DNA from: Aphelocoma coerulescens
Taxonomy: Eukaryota > Chordata > Aves > Passeriformes > Corvidae
Reading direction: 5' to 3'
DNA length: 64,000 nucleotides
Assembly: GCF_041296385.1 (NCBI RefSeq)
Contig: NC_091017.1
Location: 45,703,714 to 45,767,713 of the forward strand
The translations under genes were made by a program, and so were the position numbers. Positions 28,991 to 42,500 of this stretch are shown piece after piece (position 1 is the stretch's first letter; each line of letters begins with the position of its first letter). The notes under the pieces are model-generated. The model was given only the letters and a program-made list of their open reading frames with translations, did not search any database and was not told the DNA's origin.

Positions 28991-31180
28991 CTCTCAACTT
29001 CTTACTCCATTTAAATCATGTTCAGATCTCACAAATTTCAATACATCCTCATTAACCATGATCCCCATTAATCATCATATAACCAGTGTTAAGGGGTCGG
29101 AGTGGACCTTAAAAGTCATCTAGTCCCAATTCCCCCTGCTATGGGCAGGGATACCTGCCACTAGACCAGGTTGTTCAAGGCCTTATCCAACTTGGCTTCA
29201 AACACTGCTAGGGTTGGGGCATCCACAAACTCCCACAGCAATCTGTTCTGGTGTTTCACCCTCACAATAAAATTCTTCCTAAATTTCTTCCTAACATCTA
29301 ACCTAAATTTCTCCTCTTTTAATTTGTACCCATTACTCCTTGTTCTGTCACTACAGTTCCCGATGAAGAGGCCTTCTCTGGCTTCCCTTTAGGCCTCCTT
29401 CAGATGCTGGTAAGCTGCTATGAGGTCTCCACACAACCTTCTCTTCTCCAGGCTGAACAGCCCCAACTTTCTCAGCCTGCCTTCAGTGCTCCAGTCCTCT
29501 TATCAATCTCATGGCCCTCCTCTGGACTTGCTCCAACAGTTCCACATCCTTCTTATGTTGGGGACACCATAACTGTACGCAGCACTCCAAGTGCGATCTC
29601 ACCAGAGCAGAGGGAGAGAATCACCTCCTTCAACCTGCTGGCCACACTGCTTTTGATGCAGCCCAGGGTTTACTTGGCTTTCTGGGCTGCAAGTGCACAT
29701 TTGCTGGGTCTTGTTGAGTTTTTCATCAACTGCCAAGTCCTTCTCCACAGGGCTGTTCTCAACCCAACCTGTAGCTGTGCCTGAGATTGCCACAGCCGAG
29801 GTGTAGGACCTTTGATACAATATAGAGATATCATTCCTTTAGTCTATGAACCACCCCTGTGAAGTGTCTGTAAAAAGTCCATAAATATCCACAAATGTCC
29901 ATTGAGTTCATTTAGTCCATGGCTTGGTGCTCCATCTGTTCTAGTGGTCACTCAGGACAGGAGAGGCAATGTGCTGCATGGAGCCGTTGGGCACCAAAGG
30001 CAACTCAGGTCTAGTCACTGCTGCATTGCAACTGCTTCTTTTAAGGCTTCTCCTCCATTGGTTTAGATAGTTAATACTATATTAATGCCTAAAAATACAA
30101 CTCAAATCATGGGTTACAACAGTTTAGAGGCATATACATTTCCATCTTCACCCCTGGACCCTTTGGGCCAGTTTATAGGGTTTAATGTTGCAGTGAACTC
30201 CTCCCCCTGCTCCTAGCCCAGCTAGCAACCAGGGATTCCAGATATAGGAATTCCCATAACATGCAACTTAAATCATCATTCAGTTTTCCCAGAGTAGTGC
30301 ATGATAGAGGATGTGATATACCCCGTCAATGCCATGTGTCTATGAAATGTTTTGGAAATGAGTCCTGTTTTCTGGTTCAGTTCTTTCAGGGGTGCTGTGT
30401 GACCATAAAACCTGCTTTTCAAGGCCCAGGATAGTATTCCAGCTAGAGGCATGGGTCACACAGTATGTTTGGAACCATCCAGTGTTGCTTCCACCATTAT
30501 AAGCACATGGTGAAACAGGTTCATGGTAGTGTGATATAGTCAATCTGCCAGGCTTCTCCATATTTTTTCAGCCTTCACCCTCTATTCCAAAAAGGCTTTA
30601 GCTGCTTTACTAGTTTGATTATGGTACATGTTTGACATTCTGGGATAACCTGTGCAATGGCATCTGTACTTAAGTTCAACCCCTCGGCCACAAGCCCATC
30701 TATCTGTTGCATCCCTTCCTAAATGTCCTGATGGATCATCAGCCCATCAAACTATAAAAACAGCCCACCCTTGTGTTCCCAGTCCATCTCCATCTGAGCC
30801 ACTTCAATTCTAGCAGCTTGGTCACCTGTTCATTCTTTCAGTGTTCTTCCCTGCCCCGACTCTTAGGTTCGTGAGCATCTTGTGAGGTACTTTTACAATC
30901 ACATTCTCTACCCGAGCAACAATATCTTGCCATAATTCAGCAGCCCAGAGGGGTGTATCTCTCCACTTGGCCTGCTTCTATTGCTGTAGCCACCTCCACA
31001 CAGAGTTTGCCATCAGCCCTGAGTCAGTACAGAGATAAAGGACTGGTCCCTTTTCTTGTTCAGCAACATCTAAAGCCAGCTTCACTTCAAGTCACTTCTG
31101 CAAACTGATTTGGTTCACTTTTGTGTCTTGTCGTGTAGGATTCCACACAGTCAAAACCAGCATACTGTGGGCATTTTAAA
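28991..31180 (-). pseudogene. ERVL internal remnant with decayed RNase H and integrase (pol)
   Basis: Remnant of an endogenous retrovirus on the minus strand, interrupted by a CR1 at about 29098-29812. Reading leftwards from about 31180, decayed RNase H is followed by the zinc-binding start of integrase and then the integrase core, last readable near 30340. The RNase H part (about 31090-30850) includes a recognisable TDS segment. The integrase core reading frame at 30561-30340 is open for 73 codons, but the third-motif region has substitutions at an expected acidic position, and several stops and frame shifts lie upstream of it. Gag, protease and most of reverse transcriptase are absent, as is the 5' LTR. 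It is a dead fossil; nothing suggests host use. The right boundary is approximate. Confidence 0.8.
29098..29812 (-). mobile_element. CR1 LINE, antisense, inserted in the ERVL remnant
   Basis: A 5'-truncated CR1 in the minus orientation. Its 3' end lies at the left (GGACCTTAAAAGTCATCTAG region, 29105-29124). Next come the CR1 3' non-coding region (TTCTTCCTAA repeats about 29272-29300) and the antisense of the last part of the ORF2 protein (CTTCTCCAGGCTGAACAGCC, 29443-29462, onwards to about 29810). ERVL-type sequence lies on both sides, so this CR1 landed after the provirus. No intact coding sequence remains. Confidence 0.85.
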
Positions 31181-34100
31181 GATAAATTATTCTTTGTCTG
31201 TTTCAGAAGTTCTGTACAGCTAGAAAAGGTTCTGAATATAAACCACTGACCATGAAAACTCTTGAGATTTTCCATTTGTCTCTAAAGAAGTATGATACAT
31301 GTAATGTGCCATGAAGATGTCTGTACTTACCAAAATTCAATAGATCTCCACCCAAATTTTACTGAGAGCTATAAAATATTTTGGAATCCTTGCTTGAAGT
31401 TTGTGATGTTATGGAAGAATATTGCAATGCAAGCATCTTATTTTGTAACTGTTGTAGCAACTCAAAAATAGCTCTTAGTTTCTGTTCAGTATTTCAGTGG
31501 TATTCAGAGATTTGAAGTCTTGAGGAAGCTATCTACAAAGTCAGGTTTTTACTTCTAAACATTTTCAAAAATTAAAAGAGCAATTTGATTCAATGATTAT
31601 TATTAAATGGTAACAACTAAAAGAGGAAAACTTGGAACTGAAACATACCTATTTAAAAATAAATATTCACACATACAGGGCTCTACTCTGTTTTCGTTGC
31701 CAGTTTAGGCTACACAATTAATCAGTGCTTCTGTTATCTTGATAATCTGTCTGCTTGCTGTTGTAAATGACTTGCACTTGCTGGTGAAGTTGCTGACAGC
31801 TATTTAGGCTTTCAGAAATGCTTCTAATTGTACATGTTTGTGGCTTCTAAAAGCATTTGCTTCTGCGAGAATTTTTGCAGCTAATGTACCTCAAAGTCTT
31901 CCTGTTTGTTTGTATTTAATTTCTTTGGAGTTGTATTTCCAAAGTGTGAATCCCTAATAGATTTAATTCACCTGAGATTATAAAGCAACCCAGTAGTTTT
32001 TCCTGAAAAATGTTACCTTGTCTGTGAGATTGGTTTATCTTTGTGGAAGACAAGACATTCTCCTGTGATGCCACTTGTAAGCTGTGAAACCTTGCACCTT
32101 GGGTAAGGATGTGCACATGAAATTTTCACACTTAAACCTGTATGGAGCTAGGAAGTTGGGCTGCAGGCAATTCTGTAGGGAGCAGGTGGGATGGGTTACA
32201 TGTGCTTCTCTACCCACAGGTGGTGGAAACCTGATCTATATCAGAAAGAAATCTGGTATTCTGAGTATCCCCTCCTATTCCGCAATCTGGCAGCAGTGTG
32301 GAGTCACCCCTCAGCAGAACACAAAGCCTACCCTTCCTCCACTTCTCTGCAAACGCGTTTGTCTGAGCACTTCTCATTGTAAATTTGGTCTGAGAGCAGA
32401 AGACCTTTACTCATAGAACCTCTTCCATTCCAAGAGCAGAAAAGAGCTGTTGGGCACATAATTGATTCCTGCAGCCCTCTGTGCCTCGGCAGGTATTGTT
32501 AACCAGTTTCAGCAGCAAGACCGCTGGACAAACAAGGGTCTCTCTTGCTTGTGATCATGCCACTGGCTATGCCAGGAATAAAAAAAGAGATTTCCTGACG
32601 TGCTCTGCTGTGATCGTACCATGAAACAGTTCTTCGTCCTGAAATGCTTGGTTTTAGCCCCCGGTGGTAGTTACAAAAGCATGTTAAATACCAGACTTCT
32701 CAGCTTGAGACCATCTGTTTCCCTTGCAATCATGTACCACCCCCACACACGGGTTCCTTGTCACCAGTGCTGCAGTTTCAGTGGAAGACAAAAAGAAAGA
32801 TATTTTCCTTTATGATAGTTTAGCCAGAAGATGGACCCAGGAAACATGTTCAGGTGGAGGGGGTGTGATTATGCTAGAAATAGAGAGGTGTTTCCCCACA
32901 AGTGGAAGGCAGCAGGCTTTCAGGGAGTGCAGTCATTCAGATCTCCGCTGGCTCTGTGCCTGTGTAAAATCTTGTCCCCCTTGACTGGGGCATAGCTTGC
33001 TTCATAAATCAGCAGTGTTACATGGTGAGCAAGCTGTCTTCGCAAGTGCTCTCCTAGCATACCTAGAAATGCTTTTGCAAAATTTGTTACTGGTGAAATG
33101 ACAGCTGTTAGGTATAAAGGGAGTTTACACACTTCCTGTACATCAAGTAATTTGAAATGCAAATTCTGCATATGTAGAAATTAGGTTACTATTAGGAGGT
33201 TTCAGATCAATCTTTTTTTAAGAACTAAATAATATGTGGTATCTATAATTCTGCCAGAAGGATGTAAAACTGTAATTAATCATTTTTTTAGTCTTTGCTT
33301 ATCCCAGAAGAAGCAGCAACGTCTCTTTTGCTGCTGCAGTTGCTTGGAAGTCAGGAGCGTCATGGAATGAATTCAGCTTGCATTTGCTAATGGTAGATGA
33401 GAGATTTCATCACATTTCACTGCACCATGGAGATGATATTTTTTGTGCTTATTTGTGGATTTTTGCCATTGTTTCAAAAACTTTATTTTCAAAAAAATAC
33501 TTTAGCTCTGCTCTTTTGGGATCTTTTTTGTGTATACTATCTAGTTGGCTATTTAAATCAAAGCGGGTAGTAGTGAGCTGTGATTTCTCTACTTCTTATT
33601 CGTTCTGTCAATGTCTGTCTGAGAACTACAGCAGTGTTATTAAAAGGAACAGCTTACTATGACATGAATCAGCCATGTTTTTTTAAGGAGCTTGGTTCAG
33701 GCAAGAAGCTGTAAAGTTTAGCTGGAAACTGATGTGGAAGATCATCTGCTAGAAACAGCTTTGTAGCAGCAACACAACTAGGACAATGAAAATACATACA
33801 GGAAAGACAAAACCTACAGTCATTTATGAAAATATATAGAGAATTTAAGTGTAAGAAAAACTAATTTTCTCATTTTTCTATGTTTTATAAATTCTTTTTA
33901 AAATTATGAACTTTCACCCTTAACTTTTTGTTTCATATTGAACAGAATTGTTTATTATCATTAATTACAATAGTCTGTTTAAACTGTTCAGCATAGTACT
34001 GTCCTTCACAGCATTTGCAAAATAAATAGTGAACACATACAAATGTCTAATAAAATCACTCTCCATGTCCACTTGCACCTCTGAATTTATAGATTTTCTT

Positions 34101-37100
34101 AAAATGCTGTGCTTGGTAGGGGAGAGTTTTATTGATAAGTTACATGAACTTGAGGCAGTCAGGTTGAAAGGTAGTTTTTGTTTCAACTCTTAGCAATTCA
34201 AAGTTGAGGTTTGATTTGAGGGTTAATGACTCAATCTTCCTTCTGAAAAGGGAAGCAGCTGTACTGGAAACCCAGAATACCTTTTAAGAAATCTTTTGCA
34301 ATGGATTTGTTCTTTTGATTGATACCTAACTAGATTTGATTGTCATTAGAATAGAATAATATCTTACTAAAATCAAGAGTGGTTTTGTTGGGTTTTTTTT
34401 TCATAGGGAGGAAGAGCAAAATTCTAATTCACATGTAAGCCTAAAAAGCTTATTTAAAGTCATTAGAGAACAATAGTTCTTCAGTTTGCTCGTGTGGAGG
34501 CCTCCCCCTATTATGCATTTCTCTTCCTTGACACAGCTGAGAGAAAAAGTATTTAAAAGCTATTTTGGAAGCTTGGTTCCCTATTCTTTTCCTGTCTTTC
34601 ATAATCTGCATATTTCTTATACTTGATAAGAGATCAATTAATTGATTTGGAGACAAAAATTCATCTGGTGACCTACTGCTTTTCTTCTCTCTTGCTGTAA
34701 GGCCCAAGCTGCAGTCTGTAAGAATTTTTGCCTTAACTCTAGAGGCCAGGATTAAATTGCTTTTTTAAAAGTCAAGCCAGAGTAAGCATCTCACTTCTGT
34801 GTTTTCCATAAAACTGTGATTATTATGATTTTCCAATAAAATTGTATATGATTTCTCATTTTTCTCAGAACTTTTCTCTCATCTCTTCACTTTTGTGAGG
34901 TCTCCTCTGTGTATTATTCACTCAACCTCTTTTCTGTGCAATTCTACCATTTTTTCCCGCATGGTTTTCTTTTCATGTTACTGCCCCTGTTCCATTTTCA
35001 TTTCCTCCAAAGTAAAACATGAATCCCTCTTATCTGAGTTCTTTCAAATCTGATGAAACAAACTCACCTGTTTTTGCTTAGAAGTTTTATATTGTGTTTT
35101 CCCATTCCTAGCTTATCTTTCACAGATTTTATTAGTGTGGCCTTGTGTGTACAGACAAGGTTGAGCTTGCAGAAATTGGTGAAGAATTTAATTGCTTTAT
35201 TATGAACTAATTTTAGGGGCCTTTCAAATTGCTTTTGGATTTTTAAATTTGCAAAATGTTGAAGGGGTGGCATTAACTATTGCAAGTCCATGACAAAAAC
35301 TTCAGTTGACTTATTTATTTCAGAATTTTTCCTCTGGCTCTTGAAGTTGAGGAAAACTAGGGATTTGCTTCTTCTTCATGAATGTCAGCCATATGTCAGT
35401 AAAAGTCAGGTTTAGTAGTACAAGAGCCTTTAGATGCTCTTTTATTTATTGGGCAGAAAGTCTTTGCAGCACTGGTTGTGTCATCTGTAAGCACTACATA
35501 ATCATGACTTGTGAGTGTAATTTTTCAGGTTAAAGGTTTTAAGAGTTTAGGTTTTCTTAACCTGTACAGTAGTAACTATGCCTGTAAAATAAATAGCTGT
35601 GGTAAATTGTTTTTCTTGGAAGTGGTAAGAAATAAAATCAGAAGATAAACTTACACATAGCTCACTCTGGATTATTAATGATTTTGGATAAGAACCAAAA
35701 TTATCTAACACTTGAAAATGCTAAGAAATCTATTAAGAAGTCATACATCAGACTTTGCAATGCAAACCGCATTGAACTCCAGTTAAGCATGCGGTACGAG
35801 ACGACTACACGTATCAGCACGCTGTCTTTGGGACTGAATCGTAGAACTTACTCCGCTTACAGCTGAAGCATGGCTCTTCTTTTTGACATTATTTATAAAT
35901 CACAATTTCTGCAGTCAAAATTAAGTGTCTGTCTGTATTCAGAATAAGCATAAGGTGCAGGGTGGGCAAAGCAGGAAGTGGCATACTCTGCATCATTTTA
36001 CCTGTGTTATACAGGCAGGTTTTGGCTATGTACTCAAAGGTTTTTCAAATTGATTCCAGTCCCCTGTCACCATTTTGGAAAGCTGAATTTTTTCTCCCCA
36101 TACAAAGTCTTTCAGCTGGACTTCTCCGTTTTTGTTTCATGTCTTGTTTTCTTTCATTTCAAAACCTGAATTCTCTGATTGAAGAGTTAGCCTTCAATTT
36201 GTTAACTGAAAACATGTTTCTCCACTGATTTCCATCAGTTAGCAGCAAAGAAGATTGTCTGAAGCTAAGAACAATTGCATAGCTTTCTCACTTCTGACTC
36301 TAAATAAGGATGAAAGATGATTTAATTTATGAAGATGCAGAAAGGTGTATTCTGAATGGAAAAAACTATGGCTAAGTGAAGCCTGTGGTCTTGGTGATCC
36401 CCCTCCTCACAGACTATTGCTCTAGGAGACTGCTATGCCCCAATGGGGAAAAAACCCCTGAGCCCACAGTCATGCAAAACATCTGAACTCCACTGTGGAG
36501 AAGCCAGGCCAGGAGCACACCACTGAAGGCTGCATTATTATATTTTGAATCTCTGGATAATATAAGCTGAGTGTCATTTTTGTATCTCAAGTGAGCAAGC
36601 TTTTCTCATTTTTCACAGTGTGATACCAGCTTTTCCCAGTTTGATCTCCAGGTAAATTGTTGGAAATAAGTCAATAACATTTTACCAGTGGAGGATTTTG
36701 TTTGGTTTTACAAACCTCAGGTCCTAAAAAGAGAATATAAGTAATGTCTATTCGTATTGCTGCTAACTACTGTGTGGGTTAGGCTGGGGTGGAAGGAGAT
36801 GGCATTCATGTAATACAACAGCAGGATTGGAAGTACACTATTGCTTCTCGTTCATCCTGTGTGCATAGTTGCCATCATGGGTTTTATATTCTCCATTTTA
36901 TTTCATTCTCTTGCGAAGCAAAATCCTAAGCATGTTACCCCAGCAGGTTAAATTTCAATTTACTTTAGCAGTGTTTCTGTGTTTTTCTTTTTTCATCTTT
37001 TTTCTTAAATCCCTCTGGGGATAAAGAGGCCACTATTAGGAAGGTTGTTTGCTGAACTAGTTCCGCTATAGCTTTTTTCACTGAAGCTGAAATATTTATC

Positions 37101-39308
37101 TCTGGTTCGGCTTTCATAAGGTGATTAAGCTTCCACAATTCAGTTGAAAACTGGCAAAGTCCAGTTTACTTTGTTACTTTAAATGTCTGCCTTACGGATG
37201 CTAACATCAGTGGTTTTCCTTGAGCCGGGTGTATTTGTTCTCCAAATCTGAGTTCTTTCACCCCACATGCTTTTGTAACTACCTTTTGTTAGCCCCTATA
37301 CAAGTACCAGATAAGAAGACATTATCACTGTATGGTATTTAACTTAAACAGATTTTGCCTGCCATAATGTTGACTGTGTGTTACATATGTATTGAAGGGG
37401 TTAATGGAGTGGTTGCAGGCTGGAGGTGTTTATGTTGGAATGCCTTGAGAATCGATTCCAGCTAATGGAAAAAATGCTTTAAAAGTGAGCTGGTTCCATT
37501 CCCACAGTGAACAACAGAGAGTGGAAACAACATTTAATAAACCTTGAAGAAGTAAATCCTGCGATTTTTCCTTTCACCACCATCTGTGGAAGAAATTCCC
37601 ACTTTCTTCTCAATGGGCAGTATTTCTTCCTGCAGTGTATTTGCCTAACTTTGTTAGGTATCGAGAGAAAGTTCTTTATGTCTTTCGACAAAAAAATACT
37701 TGAAAAATATGTTCTGCTCATGTGTCATCTAAGGCCTAAGTTTTATTGTCTTTGCAGATTTCTGCTTAAATGGCAGGTTGACCAAAAATAGCCAACCCTA
37801 AGATTCCTTCTCAGCTGCCCCTAACTTTGGTTTCCAGTAAATTGAAGAAATTTTGACTATGTGTATCTTGTTTTACAAATATGGATGCTGCAAATTGAGA
37901 TCTTTGTTGTACTTGGATTAGAGGGGAATGTTGCAGCTTCTGTTTTACCTGCGTGCCATCTTTATTTTAAATATTAGAGCACTTAAAAGGTTTGGTAAGT
38001 GTAACATTTTACTTGTGAAACTTGTGAATACATTATTATATTTTTTTGTTGTTGGGAGGGTTTTTATACTATAGAGTTCTGGTGCAAAGTGGAGGGGCTT
38101 ACAGTAATATTTTTGCTTTGCTAATTAAGATGATTATATACAGATTTAAATTAAGGAAGTTTTGTTCTATTCATAAAACTTGCTGAAAAATCCAAGGTTT
38201 ATTTTCCATTGAGAATTGGCATGATTTTAAATGCAAGGCATATTTGTTGTGAACCATGAACAGTCTTTATGAAACCTGAAGAAGATTTGTGAAAACAGCC
38301 TGTAATAAAAATCACACATGCTTCATAAAACACTACTTGATAGATATCACTTGCACCATTAAGAACTAAACGACAAAGGATGTAATTTCAGTTCTGGCAT
38401 ACAATATTAATCGAAAGACTTTAAAGCATCTTGCTGATGGGAACTGTGACAACATGACATTGAAGAATTACAAACTGGAGACATATATCTTAATCAGATT
38501 TTCAAAGTAAATGCCATAAAATAGAAAGTTATGTTATCTATCTTCATAGGGTCACATATCATATAGGGTATAGCTTTTCAGCTTGTTTATACTAAAAATA
38601 TCAGGGACAAAACGATGTGCCTTTCAAGCAAGTTTAAAGTTCGGTTCACATACTTTACAAAGTTTTTGTGAATTGACTAGTAACTGGTGCTTTCTATTTC
38701 TGCACTAAGGCTCTAAAACATTAGGGAGAGCTGAATTACAAAACCATCTGAGAATGCACAGATATTATCACTATGAAGCTGTTGAGGGGAAATACTATGC
38801 TCAGTGGATGTGAAAGAACCAAAGTTACTAGTGTAGCTTTAACTGGAGGTATAAAGCTCCTGTAGATAACACAACTGAAAGACATTGGTAAAAGTATTTT
38901 TTCTTCAGTTCCTAAAGCTTGCAGTTATTTTGCATGACTTGTTTCTTTGTCTTCCTGTGTATATTAAAGAACAGTGTCTTTATAGGGTGTAGGAAATTAT
39001 CAGCATGTACTTTGTAGTACACAAAATTTTAAATTTTAAACACCAATGTTGCATGTTAGGGACTATCCTACTGCCCTCCAGGTAGCTCCAGCTATTTCTC
39101 TCCTCTCGTCATCTGGTCTTAGACAGACACCACATGTGAACCATGGGATCATTTTGAGTTTCTCCACAATCAAATAAGTCATTCTTCCCATTCAGAGCAG
39201 AAATGTTTATTTCTCTTTAAAAAGTAAAGTCATGCTGAGATCTAAAGGAAAATGTGTAATATAAATAACAAAATTAAGATTTTCTTTATTATTTCTGCCA
39301 AACTTAGG

Positions 39309-39338
39309 ATCATAAGCAAGGCAATCATAAGCAAGGCA
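39309..39338. repeat. Tandem duplication, 15 bp unit x2
   Basis: The unit ATCATAAGCAAGGCA occurs twice head to tail (39309-39323 and 39324-39338) without mismatch. Confidence 0.85.
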
Positions 39339-39510
39339 ATGCAATCTTTCAGAGCTTATCCTGCATTAAATTCACTGGGAGTTTCTCACTCCCAGGTAGC
39401 TTGACAGATTGTCAGACCCTACAGGCATTGCACTGATGAGGAGACAAACATTGTCCCACTTTGATCAAGCTACTTGTTTGCCTTTTGCCCATTTTATATT
39501 ATAATAGTAT

Positions 39511-39525
39511 ACACACACACACACA
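39511..39525. repeat. (AC)n microsatellite
   Basis: Seven AC units. Likely length-polymorphic. Confidence 0.8.
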
Positions 39526-42500
39526 AGGTGCATATCTGGATCAAAGTGTCCTTGTCACTTCTCCTTATGCTTGTCACCATGTATATAGCACAGGAGCACA
39601 GAGTGCTTCAAGGGGAAGTCAGCAGCAGTGGCTTCAGGTTAATTCTGTTTCCATCTCTATGTCCATTAATTGTAAACCATGCAGAAAAGGATGGGCAAGC
39701 TGACAACAAAGCAGAGTGAAAGCACTCTCCTCTGGTGGTAGGCAGTGTGCAGTGTGTCACCGCATTCCCTGGGTTGAGCATGTGGTTTGGATCCTTAAAG
39801 CAGTTGGCAGAGCAGAGCCAATTTGGATGTGAATAAGACTAAGCAAATACTTGGGATTAGCCACAAAAAAAGTACATACAGCAACTTGTCTTGAATTACC
39901 TCTATGGCTTTTAGTAAACGATCAGAAAGGAAGCTTTGAGCCTTGCACACCCTGCCAGAAAAAAACTGAACTGAAGCAGTGGTTCATTCAAAGGACAGAT
40001 GTGCCTAATTACAAATGAACACTTAAATACTCAATTTTTTTCTGAACACATAACCTTCTTTACATTTTCATTAATTAAATGTGGCTTCTCATGGAAGGTG
40101 CTCCCAGCTGGAGTGATCAGTTTTACTGCCCACAGAATCCCTGAAGCCATGGCCGTAGTAGTACAGGTAGCCTGTCTTACCCTCTGTAAGCAGGTAGTTT
40201 AAAAAAGAGCTCCTCTGGGAGCTCTAGGACTAATTAAGTCATAATACCCACTCTCTTCAATTTGCAAGGACTTCTGAGGTAAATCCCACTTCTGCTTACA
40301 GTTCTTTTGGAGATATGTCCATATGTCAATTAGGTAAAATTTCAAGTCCATTGAAGGGTTTCATTGAGGAAATCAAACCAGTTCTTTCAGAAATTACTTT
40401 TTATTGCTAGCAGTCAAGGGCTAGCAGACTAGGGACCAGTGGCCTGCAAACAAAAGGTTATATTTTTTGTTACCAGTTTTCTAAAACATTCAGTCTACTC
40501 CAGATCCTTACTTCTAGTAGGTATTATGGATATTTCCTTTACCATGGCAGAGACTCTTCTAAGAGAAAAGAAAAGGAGCAGCCTGACCAGAAAGAGTTAA
40601 GAGTCTCTCAGACACAGATATTGAATAACATTTTTTTTCACATTTGAAATGTTTGTGTCATAATGGAAGACTTTGCTTTTGTGTTTGTCATGGAAACTCC
40701 AAGTTCACATTAATTATACACTGTTTAAAAGCCTAATCCTTATCAAATGGAAATCACCTCTTTTTCTTAGATGAGTAGCTAGCTGACAGGTCTCAATGAT
40801 CTATCTGTTACAGAAAATATGAAACAAATTATTTTTTTTCATGGATACTTGGTCTGCTTTTCTGCCTCTGAATTAACCCTTTTCCCCCACATGGCTGTAG
40901 GTATCATAAATGTCTCTCCTTCATATGCTGTTCAAATTCTGTAACAATTAAATGATAAAATTAATTAAATGTAAATTACTTTTTGAAAAATAAAAGAGGA
41001 AAAGGTTTTGTGAAAAGCTACAGAGCTGCATATAATTTACCTCTGCAACTGAAATGGCTGCTTTGCTTCACTGTGGCTCCCTAGGGTAAATAACAATTTA
41101 AATATGTTTTGCAAAAATCATGTAACTGTAGTAAGACAGCTTTCTACAAAATTTCTTGTGACTTTTCCGAGTTCAGTACATATGTTCACGCAGGTAATTA
41201 TTGATGCTGACTTACTCAACAACTGCCTCAAAAATATGGAGTTTATTTGTTGCACCTGAAGAACTTTGACAGGCTGGTTGATGGGCCAGTTTACATTTGC
41301 TTCTTGCTGCAGAAATCTTCTCTTTAAGGTGAATGGGATTGCTCTACAGTCATTAAGGTCTAGACTGAACAAGAACATTATAATTTAAACTTAACACTTT
41401 TAGACATAAGCCTACCTGTACCCATATCTGCTTATTTTTGGTGTAAATTAGACATTCCCATTTAGATTAAATCAATTAAGATAGCATTTTAAATCCAATT
41501 TAAAGCAAAGCAACTGTACCTTTCTGGAATAATTTTTATGTATTTCAACCCAATTGCACTTTATCAGATTTGAATGCTTTTTCTTCTAATAAGTGGTTTG
41601 CTGTGAGAGATCTGGCCAAGTCCCAGGGCTGCTGTCTTTTCAATAACCAAGGGAAGAAGTACTTCCCTCCAGGACTCCCATTTTCCAGCACACTGGTTGA
41701 TAGGGAGAAAAGAGGAGTTACAGAGTCTCAACACCAGACATTGTGGCACATGCAGGGCTATTATTACAGGGAGTAGTGTCCAGTGCTGCAGCGTTATGAA
41801 GTACGTATCGTGTCATGCAACTCCCAATGTCCTTATAAACTCCTTAAGTAGGAAAAGCAAAAAAAAAATGGAACTATTCTGGCAGTAATGCTGATTTCTC
41901 AGGAGAGCTATGTGAATCACCTAACATATATGCCTCAGTTTCCCTGCTTCTGCAGTGAGAATATTTTCAGTGTCACAGGGATGTTGAGAGGCTGTTACTC
42001 CATAAGACTGATATCTTTGTGAACACCTCAGTAATACTGAAAGCTGTTCTGAAGCTCTTAACTCCTTAAAAGAGTGAGAAGGGGAATCTGGCTCCAGCTT
42101 AAGAGCAGTATTCGAAACATGACTATTGTGATGATTATCTCTTCCTCACAAATCAGTGGTGCAACATTAAGGTTTTTGTTAGAAATTGTGCAGCAATCAA
42201 AAGAACTGTGTATTGGGGAAATCTGGCAGGTTGAAGAAAAGATCCAAAGAGCAGTCCTGAGTGATCTCTCATTCAGAATGACAGTGTAAGACTGAGGAAA
42301 TTTAAAGGAATATAGATTTTACCTCTGTTGATTTATAGAAAATCTAACCTTGTTAAATGCAATTCTACCTGTAGCTTTTGCACAATTAGAAAAGAAATAA
42401 ATCATTCCAGATTTTTCAGGCATTTTTGATTTTGAGGAAGCTGTAGATCCCCTGCCAATTGAAGCCCCCCTCAGACACTAGAAAATGTCACTTGACAGCA